Below are positions 6,902 through 15,989 of a DNA stretch of 64,000 nucleotides, in pieces. The notes under the pieces are model-generated. The model searched no databases. It was given only the letters and a program-made list of their open reading frames with translations, and was not told where the DNA came from. The stretch is from assembly GCA_963974345.1 (NCBI GenBank), contig CAXBBW010000014.1, positions 1 through 64,000 of the forward strand. The letters run 5' to 3'. Origin of the DNA: RHLJ01 sp963974345. Lineage in GTDB: Bacteria > Bacteroidota > Rhodothermia > Balneolales > Balneolaceae. A program made the translations under genes and the position numbers. Within the stretch, counting starts at the first letter, position 1; each line of letters starts with the position of its first letter.

Positions 6902-9127
6902 CTAAACATCCATCGCTTTTGGTATAACTCCTTCATAAATTTCTTTCATCTCTGCAACATCTAGTTCTCCAATTCCTTCTAAGTTTAGCTTAGTTCCTTT
7001 CACATTACCAAGCACATGAGTTGGAACTCCTGCATTTGCAAAATGAGAAAGTGTATTTGGTAAATGATCTGCATCAACAGTGATTAATACTCCTGACTGA
7101 GCTTCACTAAAAAGAATTTCAAGTGTTTGACCTGAAATTTCTTCGAGTATTAAATTGGCTCCTTTTCCACCATAAATAGCCATTTCAGCAAGAGAGATAG
7201 CCAACCCTCCGTCAGAAATATCATGCGCTGCTGTTATCAACCCTGCTTTGATTGCACTAAGTAAAGATTCCTGCAATTTAACTTCAAAAGGTATATCCAA
7301 TTCTGGAGCATCACCTGTTGTAAGACCGTGAATAACTTTCAAATACTCTGTTCCCCCTAATCCCTTTCTTTCTGCACCAATATAGATAACAACATCTCCT
7401 TCATTTTTGAAGTCTGGTGTAGTTGTGTGTTTTTCTACGTCTTCAATCAATCCAAGCATTCCAATAATTGGCGATGGAAAAATTGCAGCGTTAGGATTTT
7501 CATTATAAAAACTCACATTTCCACCTGTTACTGGAGTGTTTAGTGCTTTACAAGCATCACCCATTCCGCCAAGTGCTTCTTTGAATGTCCAATACACTTC
7601 TGGCTTATATGGATTTCCGAAATTCAGACAGTTTGTAATAGCGAGAGGTCTTCCACCAGAACAAACCACATTTCGTGCAGATTCAACCACAGCAATCTGT
7701 CCACCTCTTCGAGGATTTAAATACACGTAGCGCCCGTTACAATCCGTTTTAGCTACCAATCCGCGCTTTGTGCCTTTGATGCGAATTACGCCTGAATCTG
7801 AGGCTCCTGGAGGTGTTACAGTATTTGTTCGTACCGAAGTATCGTATTGTTCATGAACCCACTTCTTAGAAGCAATATTCGGAGAGTTTAATAGCGTTTT
7901 AATTGTTGCGATATGATCATCAGGATGATCTAAGGAATTGATATCAAAATTTTGAGTTTGTTCGAGGTACGTTGGTTTCTTAGTTTCGCGAATATATTGA
8001 GGTGCACCTCCACCAAGTACTAAATGTTCTGCTGGTATCTGCGCTTGAACTTCTCCATTTTTTATATAGGTAACTTTATCCCCTTCAACAACTTCTCCAA
8101 TAACTACTCCATGTAGATCCCACTTTTCGTAAACATCAATAACTTCTTGTTCTCTTCCTTTCTTGGCAACTATAAGCATCCGCTCCTGACTTTCTGAAAG
8201 AAGAAGTTCATACGCCGACATTCCATCTTCACGTGCCGGCACTTTATCTAAATCTACTAATAATCCTTGCCCACCTTTTGCTGTCATTTCGCTAGTAGAA
8301 CAGGCAATACCAGCCGCACCCATATCCTGCATTCCAACTACTGCACCTGTTTGTAGAACTTCTAGGCTAGCCTCAAGTAATAATTTTTCAGTAAATGGAT
8401 CACCAACCTGAACACTTGTCTTTTTGGCTTCACTTTCTTCAGTTATTTCAGTAGAAGCAAAAGTAGCACCATGAATACCATCTCTACCTGTACTCGCACC
8501 AACTATTAAAACAGGATTTCCAATTCCTTCTGCAATTGCTGAAACAGTTTTTCCAGCTTCAACTAAGCCAATACTCATTGCATTAACTAGTGGATTTCCT
8601 TCATAGCTTTCATCAAAATAGACTTCCCCTGCGATAACTGGTACACCAAACGAGTTTCCATAATCTCCAATTCCACGCACTACTCCATCCAACAAAAATC
8701 TAACATTAGGATTGTCCATGCTTCCAAAACGAAGAGAGTTTAGGCTTGCAATAGGGCGTGCGCCCATTGTAAAAATATCACGGTGAATCCCTCCAACACC
8801 AGTTGCTGCTCCTTGATAAGGCTCTACTGCAGAGGGATGATTATGGCTCTCGATCTTGAAAGCACACCCAAGACCATCCCCAATATCTACAAGGCCTGCA
8901 TTTTCTTCTCCAGCCGCCACCAGTAAATGTTCGCCTTCACGAGGTAATTTTTTTAATTCAATAATTGAGTTCTTATAGGAGCAATGCTCGCTCCACATTA
9001 CAGAGTAAACACCAAGTTCTGTAAATGTAGGTACTCGACCAAGTCGAGTTTTAATCATTTCAAATTCTTCTTCGTTTAATCCGTGATCGAAGGCGAGTTC
9101 GAGAGTTACTTCTGGTTCTTGGGACAT
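6902..9127 (-). CDS. purL: Phosphoribosylformylglycinamidine synthase subunit PurL
   Basis: A 741-residue enzyme of the fourth step of de novo purine synthesis, converting FGAR to FGAM with ATP and ammonia. Its length marks the small PurL type that works with separate PurS and PurQ subunits, which are not in this window. Clear signatures are TELGVYSVMWSEHCSYKNS near the N-terminus, the ATP/FGAR site ESHNHPSAVEPYQGAATGVGG, the metal-site GSMDNPNVRF, QDMGAAGIACSTSEM, and the second AIRS-like half with CNGRYVYLNPRRGG, LNFGNPYKPE, GGNVSFYNEN and TAAHDISDGGLAISLAEM. The ATG at 9127 gives the normal N-terminus. It lies alone between two hairpin-rich gaps. Confidence 0.97.
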   Translation of the reverse strand: MSQEPEVTLELAFDHGLNEEEFEMIKTRLGRVPTFTELGVYSVMWSEHCSYKNSIIELKKLPREGEHLLVAAGEENAGLVDIGDGLGCAFKIESHNHPSAVEPYQGAATGVGGIHRDIFTMGARPIASLNSLRFGSMDNPNVRFLLDGVVRGIGDYGNSFGVPVIAGEVYFDESYEGNPLVNAMSIGLVEAGKTVSAIAEGIGNPVLIVGASTGRDGIHGATFASTEITEESEAKKTSVQVGDPFTEKLLLEASLEVLQTGAVVGMQDMGAAGIACSTSEMTAKGGQGLLVDLDKVPAREDGMSAYELLLSESQERMLIVAKKGREQEVIDVYEKWDLHGVVIGEVVEGDKVTYIKNGEVQAQIPAEHLVLGGGAPQYIRETKKPTYLEQTQNFDINSLDHPDDHIATIKTLLNSPNIASKKWVHEQYDTSVRTNTVTPPGASDSGVIRIKGTKRGLVAKTDCNGRYVYLNPRRGGQIAVVESARNVVCSGGRPLAITNCLNFGNPYKPEVYWTFKEALGGMGDACKALNTPVTGGNVSFYNENPNAAIFPSPIIGMLGLIEDVEKHTTTPDFKNEGDVVIYIGAERKGLGGTEYLKVIHGLTTGDAPELDIPFEVKLQESLLSAIKAGLITAAHDISDGGLAISLAEMAIYGGKGANLILEEISGQTLEILFSEAQSGVLITVDADHLPNTLSHFANAGVPTHVLGNVKGTKLNLEGIGELDVAEMKEIYEGVIPKAMDV

Positions 9128-9381
9128 GAATACTTCAAGTTGTGAGTTGGAATTCAGAGAAGCGTAAAGGTACGATGATTTTCAAAAAAATGAGGAAGAT
9201 GTTTTCCACAGAAATTGTGGATAAAATAAAGGATTGCCTCCCTTCGGGAGAAGATAGAAATCATGCTTACAGGATTTCAGAGGTAGGACATTGTTGGCTC
9301 CAAACTTAATACTTACTCTGTCCTCTCTCTGATTCCATACACAAAGTGTACGAATCTATCCCACCCCAAGGTGGAATAATT
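9128..9381. other. Intergenic region with small hairpins (purL upstream)
   Basis: No gene is visible in these 254 bases. The region contains short inverted repeats CTCCC-TTC-GGGAG (9238-9250), TACAC-AAA-GTGTA (9338-9350) and CCACC-CCAA-GGTGG (9361-9374), the last beside the rhodanese stop codon. The style resembles the element at 6582-6901 but the sequence is not a copy. The purL promoter must lie in the right half of the purL-side DNA, but I cannot place it. Confidence 0.4.
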
Positions 9382-9750
9382 CTACAAAGACTCGACTGGC
9401 ATTTTTTTATTTGCCCAACCACTTATTCCCGCCATTAACACCTGTGCATTATCGTAACCAGATTTTATCGCCAACTTCGCTGCATTTGGTGCTTTTCTAC
9501 ACAAAGGATTTGAACAGTAAAAAATTAGCTCTGCGTCTTTATTATCCGGCAAATCCTTTCTAGAAAATGTCTCTTGATTTGCGTGAACAGCTCCTGGAAC
9601 ATGAGCTAACTGATAGCTTTGAATTGAATTCAAATCATAAATAAATAGATTTTTCTCACCCAGTTTTTCATTAAGTCTTTTTGGAGAAATAGTCTTGAGT
9701 CTCATTAATTTTGCAATCATACTAAAGTCTTTCTTTCGATTAATATTCAC
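9382..9750 (-). CDS. Rhodanese-like domain protein
   Basis: A 122-residue single rhodanese domain: FIYDLNSIQSYQLAHVPGAVHAN (the CH2A-like region), then the active-site loop FYCSNPLCRKA with C79 and C84, and GYDNAQVLMAGISGWANKKMP at the end. Rhodaneses carry sulfur or other groups on the loop cysteine; the YCSNPLC loop is a common variant in which the first Cys is usually catalytic. It is divergent from the Rrf2 regulator gene, and the 173 bases between them hold the large palindrome 9877-9908. A link to Fe-S or oxidase biogenesis is only suggested by this neighbourhood. An alternative start is the methionine at residue 11 (MIAKLMRLK). Confidence 0.85.
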   Translation of the reverse strand: MNINRKKDFSMIAKLMRLKTISPKRLNEKLGEKNLFIYDLNSIQSYQLAHVPGAVHANQETFSRKDLPDNKDAELIFYCSNPLCRKAPNAAKLAIKSGYDNAQVLMAGISGWANKKMPVESL

Positions 9751-9876
9751 ACTGTTAGTTGAATAAAAAATTCGGGAATTACACTTTAGTAAAATTTTTA
9801 AATTTCCAGTCTCGTACTCTTCAATATTTAAAATAAATTTTTCTTTGATTGATTTTATTTTAGAAGATTCTTAAAA

Positions 9877-9908
9877 TCTAATATCAATATTCGAATATGA
9901 ATATTAGA
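9877..9908. promoter_or_regulatory. 32-bp near-perfect palindrome, probable Rrf2 operator
   Basis: The centre is the perfect 12-bp palindrome ATATTCGAATAT (9887-9898). It is flanked by CA and GA dinucleotides and then by TCTAATAT (9877-9884) and ATATTAGA (9901-9908), which are again reverse complements. Only two positions per arm break the symmetry. It ends 15 bases before the ATG of the Rrf2-family gene, a typical position for autorepression. It also lies between that gene and the divergent rhodanese gene, so it could control both. Binding by the Rrf2 protein is inference. Confidence 0.7.
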
Positions 9909-9923
9909 ATTAAATAGAGGTTC

Positions 9924-10379
9924 ATGAAACTAGTCTCCCAAGGTGCTCAATACGCGATTTCTGCTATTATCGCGATTTCTAAACATCCCAATGATGTTAT
10001 TTCTGCGGCTGAACTTTCTCGTTCCTTGAATTGCCCCGCTGCTTATCTGTCTCAGATTCTTGCAAAATTAAAAGCGCCTGGTATTCTAAAATCTCAGAGA
10101 GGCTTAAAAGGTGGAGTTTTTCTGGCTAAGGAATTAGAAAATATTTCGGTTTATGATGTAATTGCGGCAATTGATGGAGAAACTTTTTTCACTACTTGTT
10201 TTATGGGTATTGATGGCTGTGGTCACATTGAGCCCTGCCCTTTCCATAGTTTTTGGTCAGCGAAAAGAAGTGAAATAAAAGTCTGGCTCGAAGCTACTTC
10301 TTTCGCAGATGCAGAAAGACTTATGACTCAAGCTTGGTTTAATAAACGTCTTTCATTTACTAGTGGAGCCATTAACTAG
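9924..10379 (+). CDS. Rrf2-family regulator with IscR-like Fe-S cysteine motif
   Basis: A 151-residue winged-helix regulator. The N-terminus MKLVSQGAQYAISAIIAIS and the helix-turn-helix AAELSRSLNCPAAYLSQILAKLKAPGILKSQRGLKGGV are typical of Rrf2. It has three cysteines and a histidine, C92-x6-C99-x5-C105-x2-H108, nearly the C92/C98/C104/H107 ligand set of IscR, so it very probably binds a [2Fe-2S] or [4Fe-4S] cluster. Such proteins sense iron-sulfur status, oxygen or nitric oxide. Its stop overlaps the GTG start of ccoI (TAGTG), coupling it to the cbb3 oxidase cluster, and a large palindrome precedes it. It is therefore a candidate oxygen/NO-responsive regulator of the oxidase genes (inference). 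Confidence 0.92.
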   Translation: MKLVSQGAQYAISAIIAISKHPNDVISAAELSRSLNCPAAYLSQILAKLKAPGILKSQRGLKGGVFLAKELENISVYDVIAAIDGETFFTTCFMGIDGCGHIEPCPFHSFWSAKRSEIKVWLEATSFADAERLMTQAWFNKRLSFTSGAIN

Positions 10380-12826
10380 TGCATAAAAATTCCCTCATAG
10401 AAAAAAATCAATGTTATCACTGTGGAGAGGATTGTAGTGACTATTCCATAAGTACTGATGATAAAGTTTTTTGCTGTGAAGGTTGTCGAACGGTGTACCA
10501 AATTCTGGACGAGAATAACCTATGTAACTATTATAACCTTGATAACCGTGCAGGAAATACCGTAAAAGCGAACTTAGAAAGAAAGCGATTTGATTACCTT
10601 TTAGATCTAGAGGTTCAGCATAAGTTGGTTGATTTTAAGAAAGGCAATACTGTTTCTGTCACTTTCTTTATCCCAAATATTCATTGTACTTCTTGTGTTT
10701 GGTTACTTGAAAATCTTCAAAATATAGACCAAGGTGTTTTAAGGGGTACCGTTAATTTTCTTAAAAGAACCGTTACCGTTGTTTTTGATGACTCTAAAAC
10801 TTCACTTCGGGCTTTGGTCGAGTTACTTACCACTATTGGGTATGAGCCTAGTTTAAAGCTTGAACAGCTAAATGAGAAGAAAGCCCACTCTATTGAGAGA
10901 AACCTTTGGCTTAAACTCGGCGTTGCTGGCTTTTGTTTTGGGAACATCATGTTGTTCAGCTTTCCTGAATATTTGAACATTGATCAATCAGACTCTTCAG
11001 TAATGTTTAAGTATTTCTTTGGAACGCTAAATATTATTCTAGCTCTTCCAGTTCTATTTTTCAGTGGAATTGATTACATAAAATCTGCTTGGGCTGCATT
11101 AAATCAAAAAGGAATCAATTTAGATGTACCGATATCGATTGGAATGTTAGCTCTTTTCGGCCGGAGTCTTTATGAAATATTAAGCGGAACCGGAGCTGGT
11201 TATTTTGATTCTTTTACGGGCTTTATCTTTTTTCTTTTGATTGGAAAGGTAGTCCAAAAAAAGACCTTCGATCGTCTTTCATTCGATCGTGATTATAAAT
11301 CTTACCTTCCCATTTCTGTCTTAAAAATTACTAAAGGTGGAGAGCTATCCATTCCTGTTAATCGAATTGAAATTGGGGATCATATTTTAATTCGAAATCA
11401 AGAATTAATTCCGGCTGATTCGATAAATACAACCGACCACCTTCAGGTTGATTACAGTTTTATTACCGGTGAATCAGAGCCAGTAACATTGATAGAAGGT
11501 GAACAAGTTTTTGCTGGAGGAAAAGTAATTGGTCAACCCGGAGAATTAATTGTATCTAAAAAAGTAGAGCATAGCTACCTCACTCAACTTTGGGCGAACG
11601 AATCTTTTAAATTATCTCAGAATAAACGACCCCTAACTTCTTTTGCAGATCGAATAAGTCCTTATTTTACTTTTTCAGTAATCGGGATTGCTCTAATCTC
11701 TTTGATTGTATGGCTTCAAATTGAAGCCACGCAAGCATTTACTATTTTTACAGCCGTTTTAATTGTAGCTTGCCCTTGTGCGTTAGCTCTTTCAACTCCT
11801 TTTACACTTGGCTCAACTGTTAATATTCTGTCCGTAAATGGCTTCTACCTAAAGAATCTTACTGTAGTTGAAGAGCTTTCAAAAACAAACACCTTTGTTT
11901 TCGATAAAACAGGGACGATCACAGAATCAAATGAGTCTAAGATTGAATTTATTGGGGAAAAACTTTCTAAAAAAGAATCTCAAATCCTTGCTTCTGTTTG
12001 TCATTCTTCAACTCATCCACTTTCGAAAACAATTTTTAAAAATCTTAATACTAAAGAACTCTTAACATCCGATTCTTTTCAGGAAATTCATGGAAAAGGT
12101 ATAATCGCAACAATAGAAGGTGTTCAAGTTTGCCTCGGAAAGTTAGACTTCTTAAGAGAGAAATTAACTGGGATAGAGTTTGATATATCAGAAGTTTTAC
12201 ACTCTGGCTCGAAGGTTCATATTGCAATAAATGGCTCTTACAGAGGATTTTTTAGCATTCAGCAACGCTTCAGAAAAGGATTGAAAAATTTACTCCTCCA
12301 ATTCGATGGACTAGATTTTCCTCAATACTTGCTTTCTGGAGATAACGAAAAAGAAAAATCTGCACTTCTCAGTTTATATAAAGGATGGGAAGAAATGAGA
12401 TTTAATCAATCACCTACTCAAAAACTTGAATTCATACATTCCTTAAGGAATAAAGACACTCATATTGTGATGATCGGTGATGGATTAAACGATGCTGGTG
12501 CATTGAAAGCTAGTGATTTTGGAATTGCTGTTTCCGATGATAAAAGTTCTTTCTCGCCAGCTTGCGATGCAATTATAGATTCGGATTCATTGGGATCATT
12601 AGATCAATTTCTAAGCTTCAGCAGAATATCTTTCAACATTATTATTGTCAGTTTCTTTATTTCGTTGCTCTACAATGTAACCGGACTTGGATTTGCACTT
12701 ACAGGAAATCTATCACCACTAGTAGCAGCGATATTAATGCCATTAAGTTCAGTTACAATTATGGCGTTTACCACTTTAGCAACAAGATTAACAGCAAAGA
12801 AAATGGGGTTAAAATTATGGGTGTAA
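10379..12826 (+). CDS. ccoI: CcoI/FixI copper-transporting P1B ATPase
   Basis: An 815-residue copper ATPase that delivers copper for assembly of the CuB centre of cbb3 oxidase. It begins with a cysteine-rich zinc-finger-like segment typical of FixI/CcoI (C12, C15, C19, C32, C33, C36), then an HMA domain with C103-TS-C106, about eight membrane helices, the TGES actuator motif, the metal channel ACPCALALSTP (C465, C467), DKTGTITES (D509), and GDGLNDAGALKASD. GTG is used as start, overlapping the stop of the Rrf2 gene; the alternative ATGs are far inside the protein. The 3' end overlaps ccoS by 10 bases. The order ccoI-ccoS-ccoNO is the usual one in this phylum. Confidence 0.95.
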   Translation: MHKNSLIEKNQCYHCGEDCSDYSISTDDKVFCCEGCRTVYQILDENNLCNYYNLDNRAGNTVKANLERKRFDYLLDLEVQHKLVDFKKGNTVSVTFFIPNIHCTSCVWLLENLQNIDQGVLRGTVNFLKRTVTVVFDDSKTSLRALVELLTTIGYEPSLKLEQLNEKKAHSIERNLWLKLGVAGFCFGNIMLFSFPEYLNIDQSDSSVMFKYFFGTLNIILALPVLFFSGIDYIKSAWAALNQKGINLDVPISIGMLALFGRSLYEILSGTGAGYFDSFTGFIFFLLIGKVVQKKTFDRLSFDRDYKSYLPISVLKITKGGELSIPVNRIEIGDHILIRNQELIPADSINTTDHLQVDYSFITGESEPVTLIEGEQVFAGGKVIGQPGELIVSKKVEHSYLTQLWANESFKLSQNKRPLTSFADRISPYFTFSVIGIALISLIVWLQIEATQAFTIFTAVLIVACPCALALSTPFTLGSTVNILSVNGFYLKNLTVVEELSKTNTFVFDKTGTITESNESKIEFIGEKLSKKESQILASVCHSSTHPLSKTIFKNLNTKELLTSDSFQEIHGKGIIATIEGVQVCLGKLDFLREKLTGIEFDISEVLHSGSKVHIAINGSYRGFFSIQQRFRKGLKNLLLQFDGLDFPQYLLSGDNEKEKSALLSLYKGWEEMRFNQSPTQKLEFIHSLRNKDTHIVMIGDGLNDAGALKASDFGIAVSDDKSSFSPACDAIIDSDSLGSLDQFLSFSRISFNIIIVSFFISLLYNVTGLGFALTGNLSPLVAAILMPLSSVTIMAFTTLATRLTAKKMGLKLWV

Positions 12827-12999
12827 TCGTACTTTTAATTGCATTTAGCCTACTTGTGGCACTCACTTTTTTAGGAGCATTCTTTTGGGCAGTTAAATCC
12901 GGGCAGTTTGATGATCCACAAACTCCTTCAATGCGGATGCTTTTTGATGATGAACCAGTTTCAAAAAACAATAAAACACTAACTAATAAAACGGACTAG
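12817..12999 (+). CDS. ccoS: Cbb3-type oxidase assembly protein CcoS
   Basis: A 60-residue single-pass membrane protein: an N-terminal helix (residues 2-25, GVIVLLIAFSLLVALTFLG) followed by FFWAVKSGQFDDPQTPSMRML, the hallmark of CcoS. CcoS is needed to insert haem and copper cofactors into CcoN. The start ATG at 12817 lies within the last codons of ccoI in another frame. A longer open frame runs upstream, but it is only the shadow of ccoI. The gene ends four bases before ccoNO. Confidence 0.95.
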   Translation: MGVIVLLIAFSLLVALTFLGAFFWAVKSGQFDDPQTPSMRMLFDDEPVSKNNKTLTNKTD

Positions 13000-13003
13000 A
13001 ACC

Positions 13004-15190
13004 ATGGCGGTTGATACGTTTCATTACGACAACAAGATAGTCCGCAATTTCGGGATTGCGGCTATGACTTTCGGGATTATCGGCTTTCTTGTAGGGCTGA
13101 TTATCGCACTAAAACTCATTTTTCCAGATTTCTTAGGCTTCATTCCTGAACTCTCTTATGGAAGATTGCGACCTCTTCATACTAATGCAGTGATTTTTGC
13201 TTTTGCAGGGAATGCCATTTTTTATGGGGTCTATTACTCTTTACCAAGGCTTTGTAAAGCTTCGATGTGGAGCCCAATACTAAGTCAGATACATTTTTGG
13301 GGATGGCAGCTTATCATTCTATCGGCAGTATTAACCCTGCCTTTTGGTATTACTACTAGTAAAGAATACGCTGAACTTGAATGGCCCATTGATATAGCAA
13401 TTACCATTATTTGGGTCGTGTTTGGTGTGAATATGATTATGACCATAATGAAGCGAAGAGAAAAACATCTCTACGTTGCTATTTGGTTTTATTTGGCAAC
13501 ATTCCTAACTGTTGCGGTGCTTCATATTGTAAACTCGTTTGAAGTTCCTGCTACCTTACTAAAAAGTTACCCAGTTTATGCTGGAGTACAAGATGCTCTG
13601 GTTCAATGGTGGTATGGTCATAACGCGGTTGCGTTCTTCTTAACCACTCCTTTTTTGGGAATTATGTACTACTTCATCCCAAAAGCTGCGAATCGACCTA
13701 TTTTCTCTTATCGATTGTCGATTGTTCACTTTTGGTCTCTGATCTTTATTTATATATGGGCAGGGCCTCACCATTTGTTATACACAGCTCTTCCAACTTG
13801 GGCTCAAGCTTTGGGTACTGTATTCAGTTTAATGCTGATTGCTCCTTCCTGGGGTGGTATGCTTAACGGATTACTTACCCTTCGTGGGGCTTGGGATAAA
13901 GTTCGTGAAGATCCAGTTTTAAAATTTCTCGTTGTCGGTGTAACTGCATACGGTATGGTAACCTTCGAAGGTCCTATGCTTTCAATCGCCAACGTAAATG
14001 CGATTGCCCATTATTCAGATTACATCATTGGACACGTTCATAATGGTGCACTTCTATGGAATGGTGGTCTCACCTTCGCGATGCTCTATTACATAACACC
14101 AAGAATTTACAAAACTAAACTGTATTCCGTTAAGTTAGCAAATATCCATTTCTGGTTTGCCACAATGGGGGCCCTCTTTTATGTAATTCCTATGTATTGG
14201 GGTGGAATCACGCAAAGCTTAATGTGGAAACAATTTACAGCAGAAGGTTTCTTACAGTATCCGAATTTTCTTGAAACTGTAGTTCAAATTATCCCGATGT
14301 ATGCCCTTAGAGCTTTCGGCGGAAGCTTATTTATTGTTGGTGCATTATTCGGTGTATACAACATAGCAAAAACTGCACTGAGCGGAAGTTTAATTGTGGA
14401 TGAAGAAGCTCAGGCACCTGCTCTTATAGCTGAAACTGAAAATCATGAAGAAAAATGGCACCGTAGATTGGAAGGTCGACCACTAAAATTAAGTCTAATA
14501 GTTATAGTAACAATTTTAATTGGTGGAATTGTCGAGTATATGCCCACAGCTCTTATTGATTCGAACATACCAACAATCGAAAGCGTGAAACCTTATACTC
14601 CACTTGAGGTTGCAGGTCGTGATATTTACATCGCTGAAGGTTGTAATAACTGTCACTCACAAATGATCCGACCTTTCCGTTCAGAAACTGAACGATATGG
14701 CGAATACTCAAAAGCGGGAGAATTTGTATACGATCACCCACACCTTTGGGGATCAAAACGTACCGGACCAGATTTACACAGAATTGGAAATAAATATCCA
14801 GATTCTTGGCACTTACGACATATGTACGATCCAAATTCAACCTCTCCTGGTTCAATTATGCCAGCATATACGTGGTTGCTGAAAAAAGAAACTGATGTGA
14901 AAAGCATCCCAAGTAAAATAAATGCTCTTAGATCTGTTGGAGTACCATACGCAGAAGGTTATGATGCAATTGCTATCAGAGATTTAAAAGCCCAAGCTGA
15001 TGAAATATCAACTGGTTTACGAGAAAATGGGTTTGGAGAAGTTGAAGGAATCCAGATCACCTCAGAAAAACAAATAATCGCACTTATTGCTTATCTGCAA
15101 CGACTTGGAGTAGATATTTCAGGAAATAATAATCCATTTGAGGGATTACCATCTGATAGCAGAATGGGCGCAAACGTTAAGGAGAACTAG
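13004..15190 (+). CDS. ccoNO: Cbb3 cytochrome c oxidase, fused subunits I and II (CcoN-CcoO)
   Basis: A 728-residue fusion of the catalytic haem-copper subunit CcoN and the mono-haem cytochrome CcoO, in the inner membrane. The CcoN part (about 1-480) has some 12 helices with the histidine ligands in RLRPLHTNAVIF, WWYGHNAVAFF, WAGPHHLLYT and DYIIGHVHNGALLW. After a short linker a helix (LKLSLIVIVTILIGGIV) anchors the CcoO part, which carries a periplasmic haem c at C547-NN-C550-H551 and a likely Met ligand in GSIMPAYTW. It reduces oxygen to water with high affinity and pumps protons. Fusion of N and O is common in Bacteroidota-type clusters. The next gene, ccoQ-like, starts two bases later. 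Confidence 0.96.
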   Translation: MAVDTFHYDNKIVRNFGIAAMTFGIIGFLVGLIIALKLIFPDFLGFIPELSYGRLRPLHTNAVIFAFAGNAIFYGVYYSLPRLCKASMWSPILSQIHFWGWQLIILSAVLTLPFGITTSKEYAELEWPIDIAITIIWVVFGVNMIMTIMKRREKHLYVAIWFYLATFLTVAVLHIVNSFEVPATLLKSYPVYAGVQDALVQWWYGHNAVAFFLTTPFLGIMYYFIPKAANRPIFSYRLSIVHFWSLIFIYIWAGPHHLLYTALPTWAQALGTVFSLMLIAPSWGGMLNGLLTLRGAWDKVREDPVLKFLVVGVTAYGMVTFEGPMLSIANVNAIAHYSDYIIGHVHNGALLWNGGLTFAMLYYITPRIYKTKLYSVKLANIHFWFATMGALFYVIPMYWGGITQSLMWKQFTAEGFLQYPNFLETVVQIIPMYALRAFGGSLFIVGALFGVYNIAKTALSGSLIVDEEAQAPALIAETENHEEKWHRRLEGRPLKLSLIVIVTILIGGIVEYMPTALIDSNIPTIESVKPYTPLEVAGRDIYIAEGCNNCHSQMIRPFRSETERYGEYSKAGEFVYDHPHLWGSKRTGPDLHRIGNKYPDSWHLRHMYDPNSTSPGSIMPAYTWLLKKETDVKSIPSKINALRSVGVPYAEGYDAIAIRDLKAQADEISTGLRENGFGEVEGIQITSEKQIIALIAYLQRLGVDISGNNNPFEGLPSDSRMGANVKEN

Positions 15191-15192
15191 TC

Positions 15193-15384
15193 ATGTATAA
15201 AGAAGTACTTAGAACTATCGAAGGAGTTGAAATCTTCCCAAGTATTTCACTCATCCTATTTTTCGCCTTTTTCATTTTACTGATAAGCTATTTAGTGAAA
15301 ACAGGAAAGCACCACTGGGATGATGCCGCTAATCTTCCTTTAGATTCCGACGAAACTATTAACCAGAAATTAACACAATCATGA
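15193..15384 (+). CDS. ccoQ: CcoQ-like small membrane subunit
   Basis: A 63-residue protein with one membrane helix (about residues 17-37) and a hydrophilic tail. Its place between CcoNO and CcoP is that of CcoQ, which stabilises the interaction of CcoP with the core complex. Sequence similarity in this subunit is low, so the name rests mainly on size, topology and position. The stop overlaps the ATG of ccoP (ATGA), so they are translated together. Confidence 0.8.
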   Translation: MYKEVLRTIEGVEIFPSISLILFFAFFILLISYLVKTGKHHWDDAANLPLDSDETINQKLTQS

Positions 15385-15980
15385 ACATTCTAGACGACGA
15401 AAAAGACAAACTAATGGATCATGAGTATGATGGAATTCGTGAACTTGACAATCATATGCCCGTTTGGTGGGTTTGGCTATTCTACTTCACAATTGGCTGG
15501 GGATTTCTCTACTTGGTTTATTATCAATTTACGGATGTAGCTCCTGATCAACATGAGCAGTATGCATTAGAAATGGCTGCAGCAGACGAAAAATATGGAT
15601 CTAATAATGGTGACGACAATAACTCTGTTGCCGTTTCTTGGGAATTTCAAAATGACGAAGCTTCTATAGCTCGTGGTAAAGAAGTTTATATGAGTACCAA
15701 TAACCTTTGTTTTACTTGTCATGGTAATGCTGGCGAAGGTTTAGTTGGGCCAAATCTTACTGACGAATTTTGGATTCATGGATGCTCCGCTGAAGCCTTG
15801 GCAACAAATATTGCATCAGGGTTTATGGATAAAGGAATGATGCCATATGGCAGTAACGCCCCTATTCGTGAAGAAGATATGACCGCCTTGATTAGTTATA
15901 TAGCTTCTATTCAAGGTACAAATCCACCAAATCCTAAAGCAGTAGACGAAAGTCGTGCTGTTGAATGCTCAATTGATTAG
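15381..15980 (+). CDS. ccoP: Cbb3 oxidase subunit III, mono-haem CcoP
   Basis: A 199-residue membrane-anchored c-type cytochrome that passes electrons to CcoO/CcoN. The N-terminus has ELDNHMPVWWVWLFYFTIGWG, the conserved CcoP anchor. The C-terminal cytochrome domain carries only one haem site, C110-FT-C113-H114, with a candidate Met ligand in DKGMMPYG. Proteobacterial CcoP has two haems and about 300 residues, so this is the short mono-haem form found in Bacteroidota relatives. It is preceded by ccoQ with a four-base overlap and followed nine bases later by a small unknown ORF. Confidence 0.93.
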   Translation: MNILDDEKDKLMDHEYDGIRELDNHMPVWWVWLFYFTIGWGFLYLVYYQFTDVAPDQHEQYALEMAAADEKYGSNNGDDNNSVAVSWEFQNDEASIARGKEVYMSTNNLCFTCHGNAGEGLVGPNLTDEFWIHGCSAEALATNIASGFMDKGMMPYGSNAPIREEDMTALISYIASIQGTNPPNPKAVDESRAVECSID

Positions 15981-15989
15981 GGAATTGAA

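Noticed and set aside
12562..12999. 145-residue frame across the end of ccoI
   Set aside because: Only its last 60 codons (CcoS) are real; the upstream part is the shadow of ccoI, which covers it in another frame.
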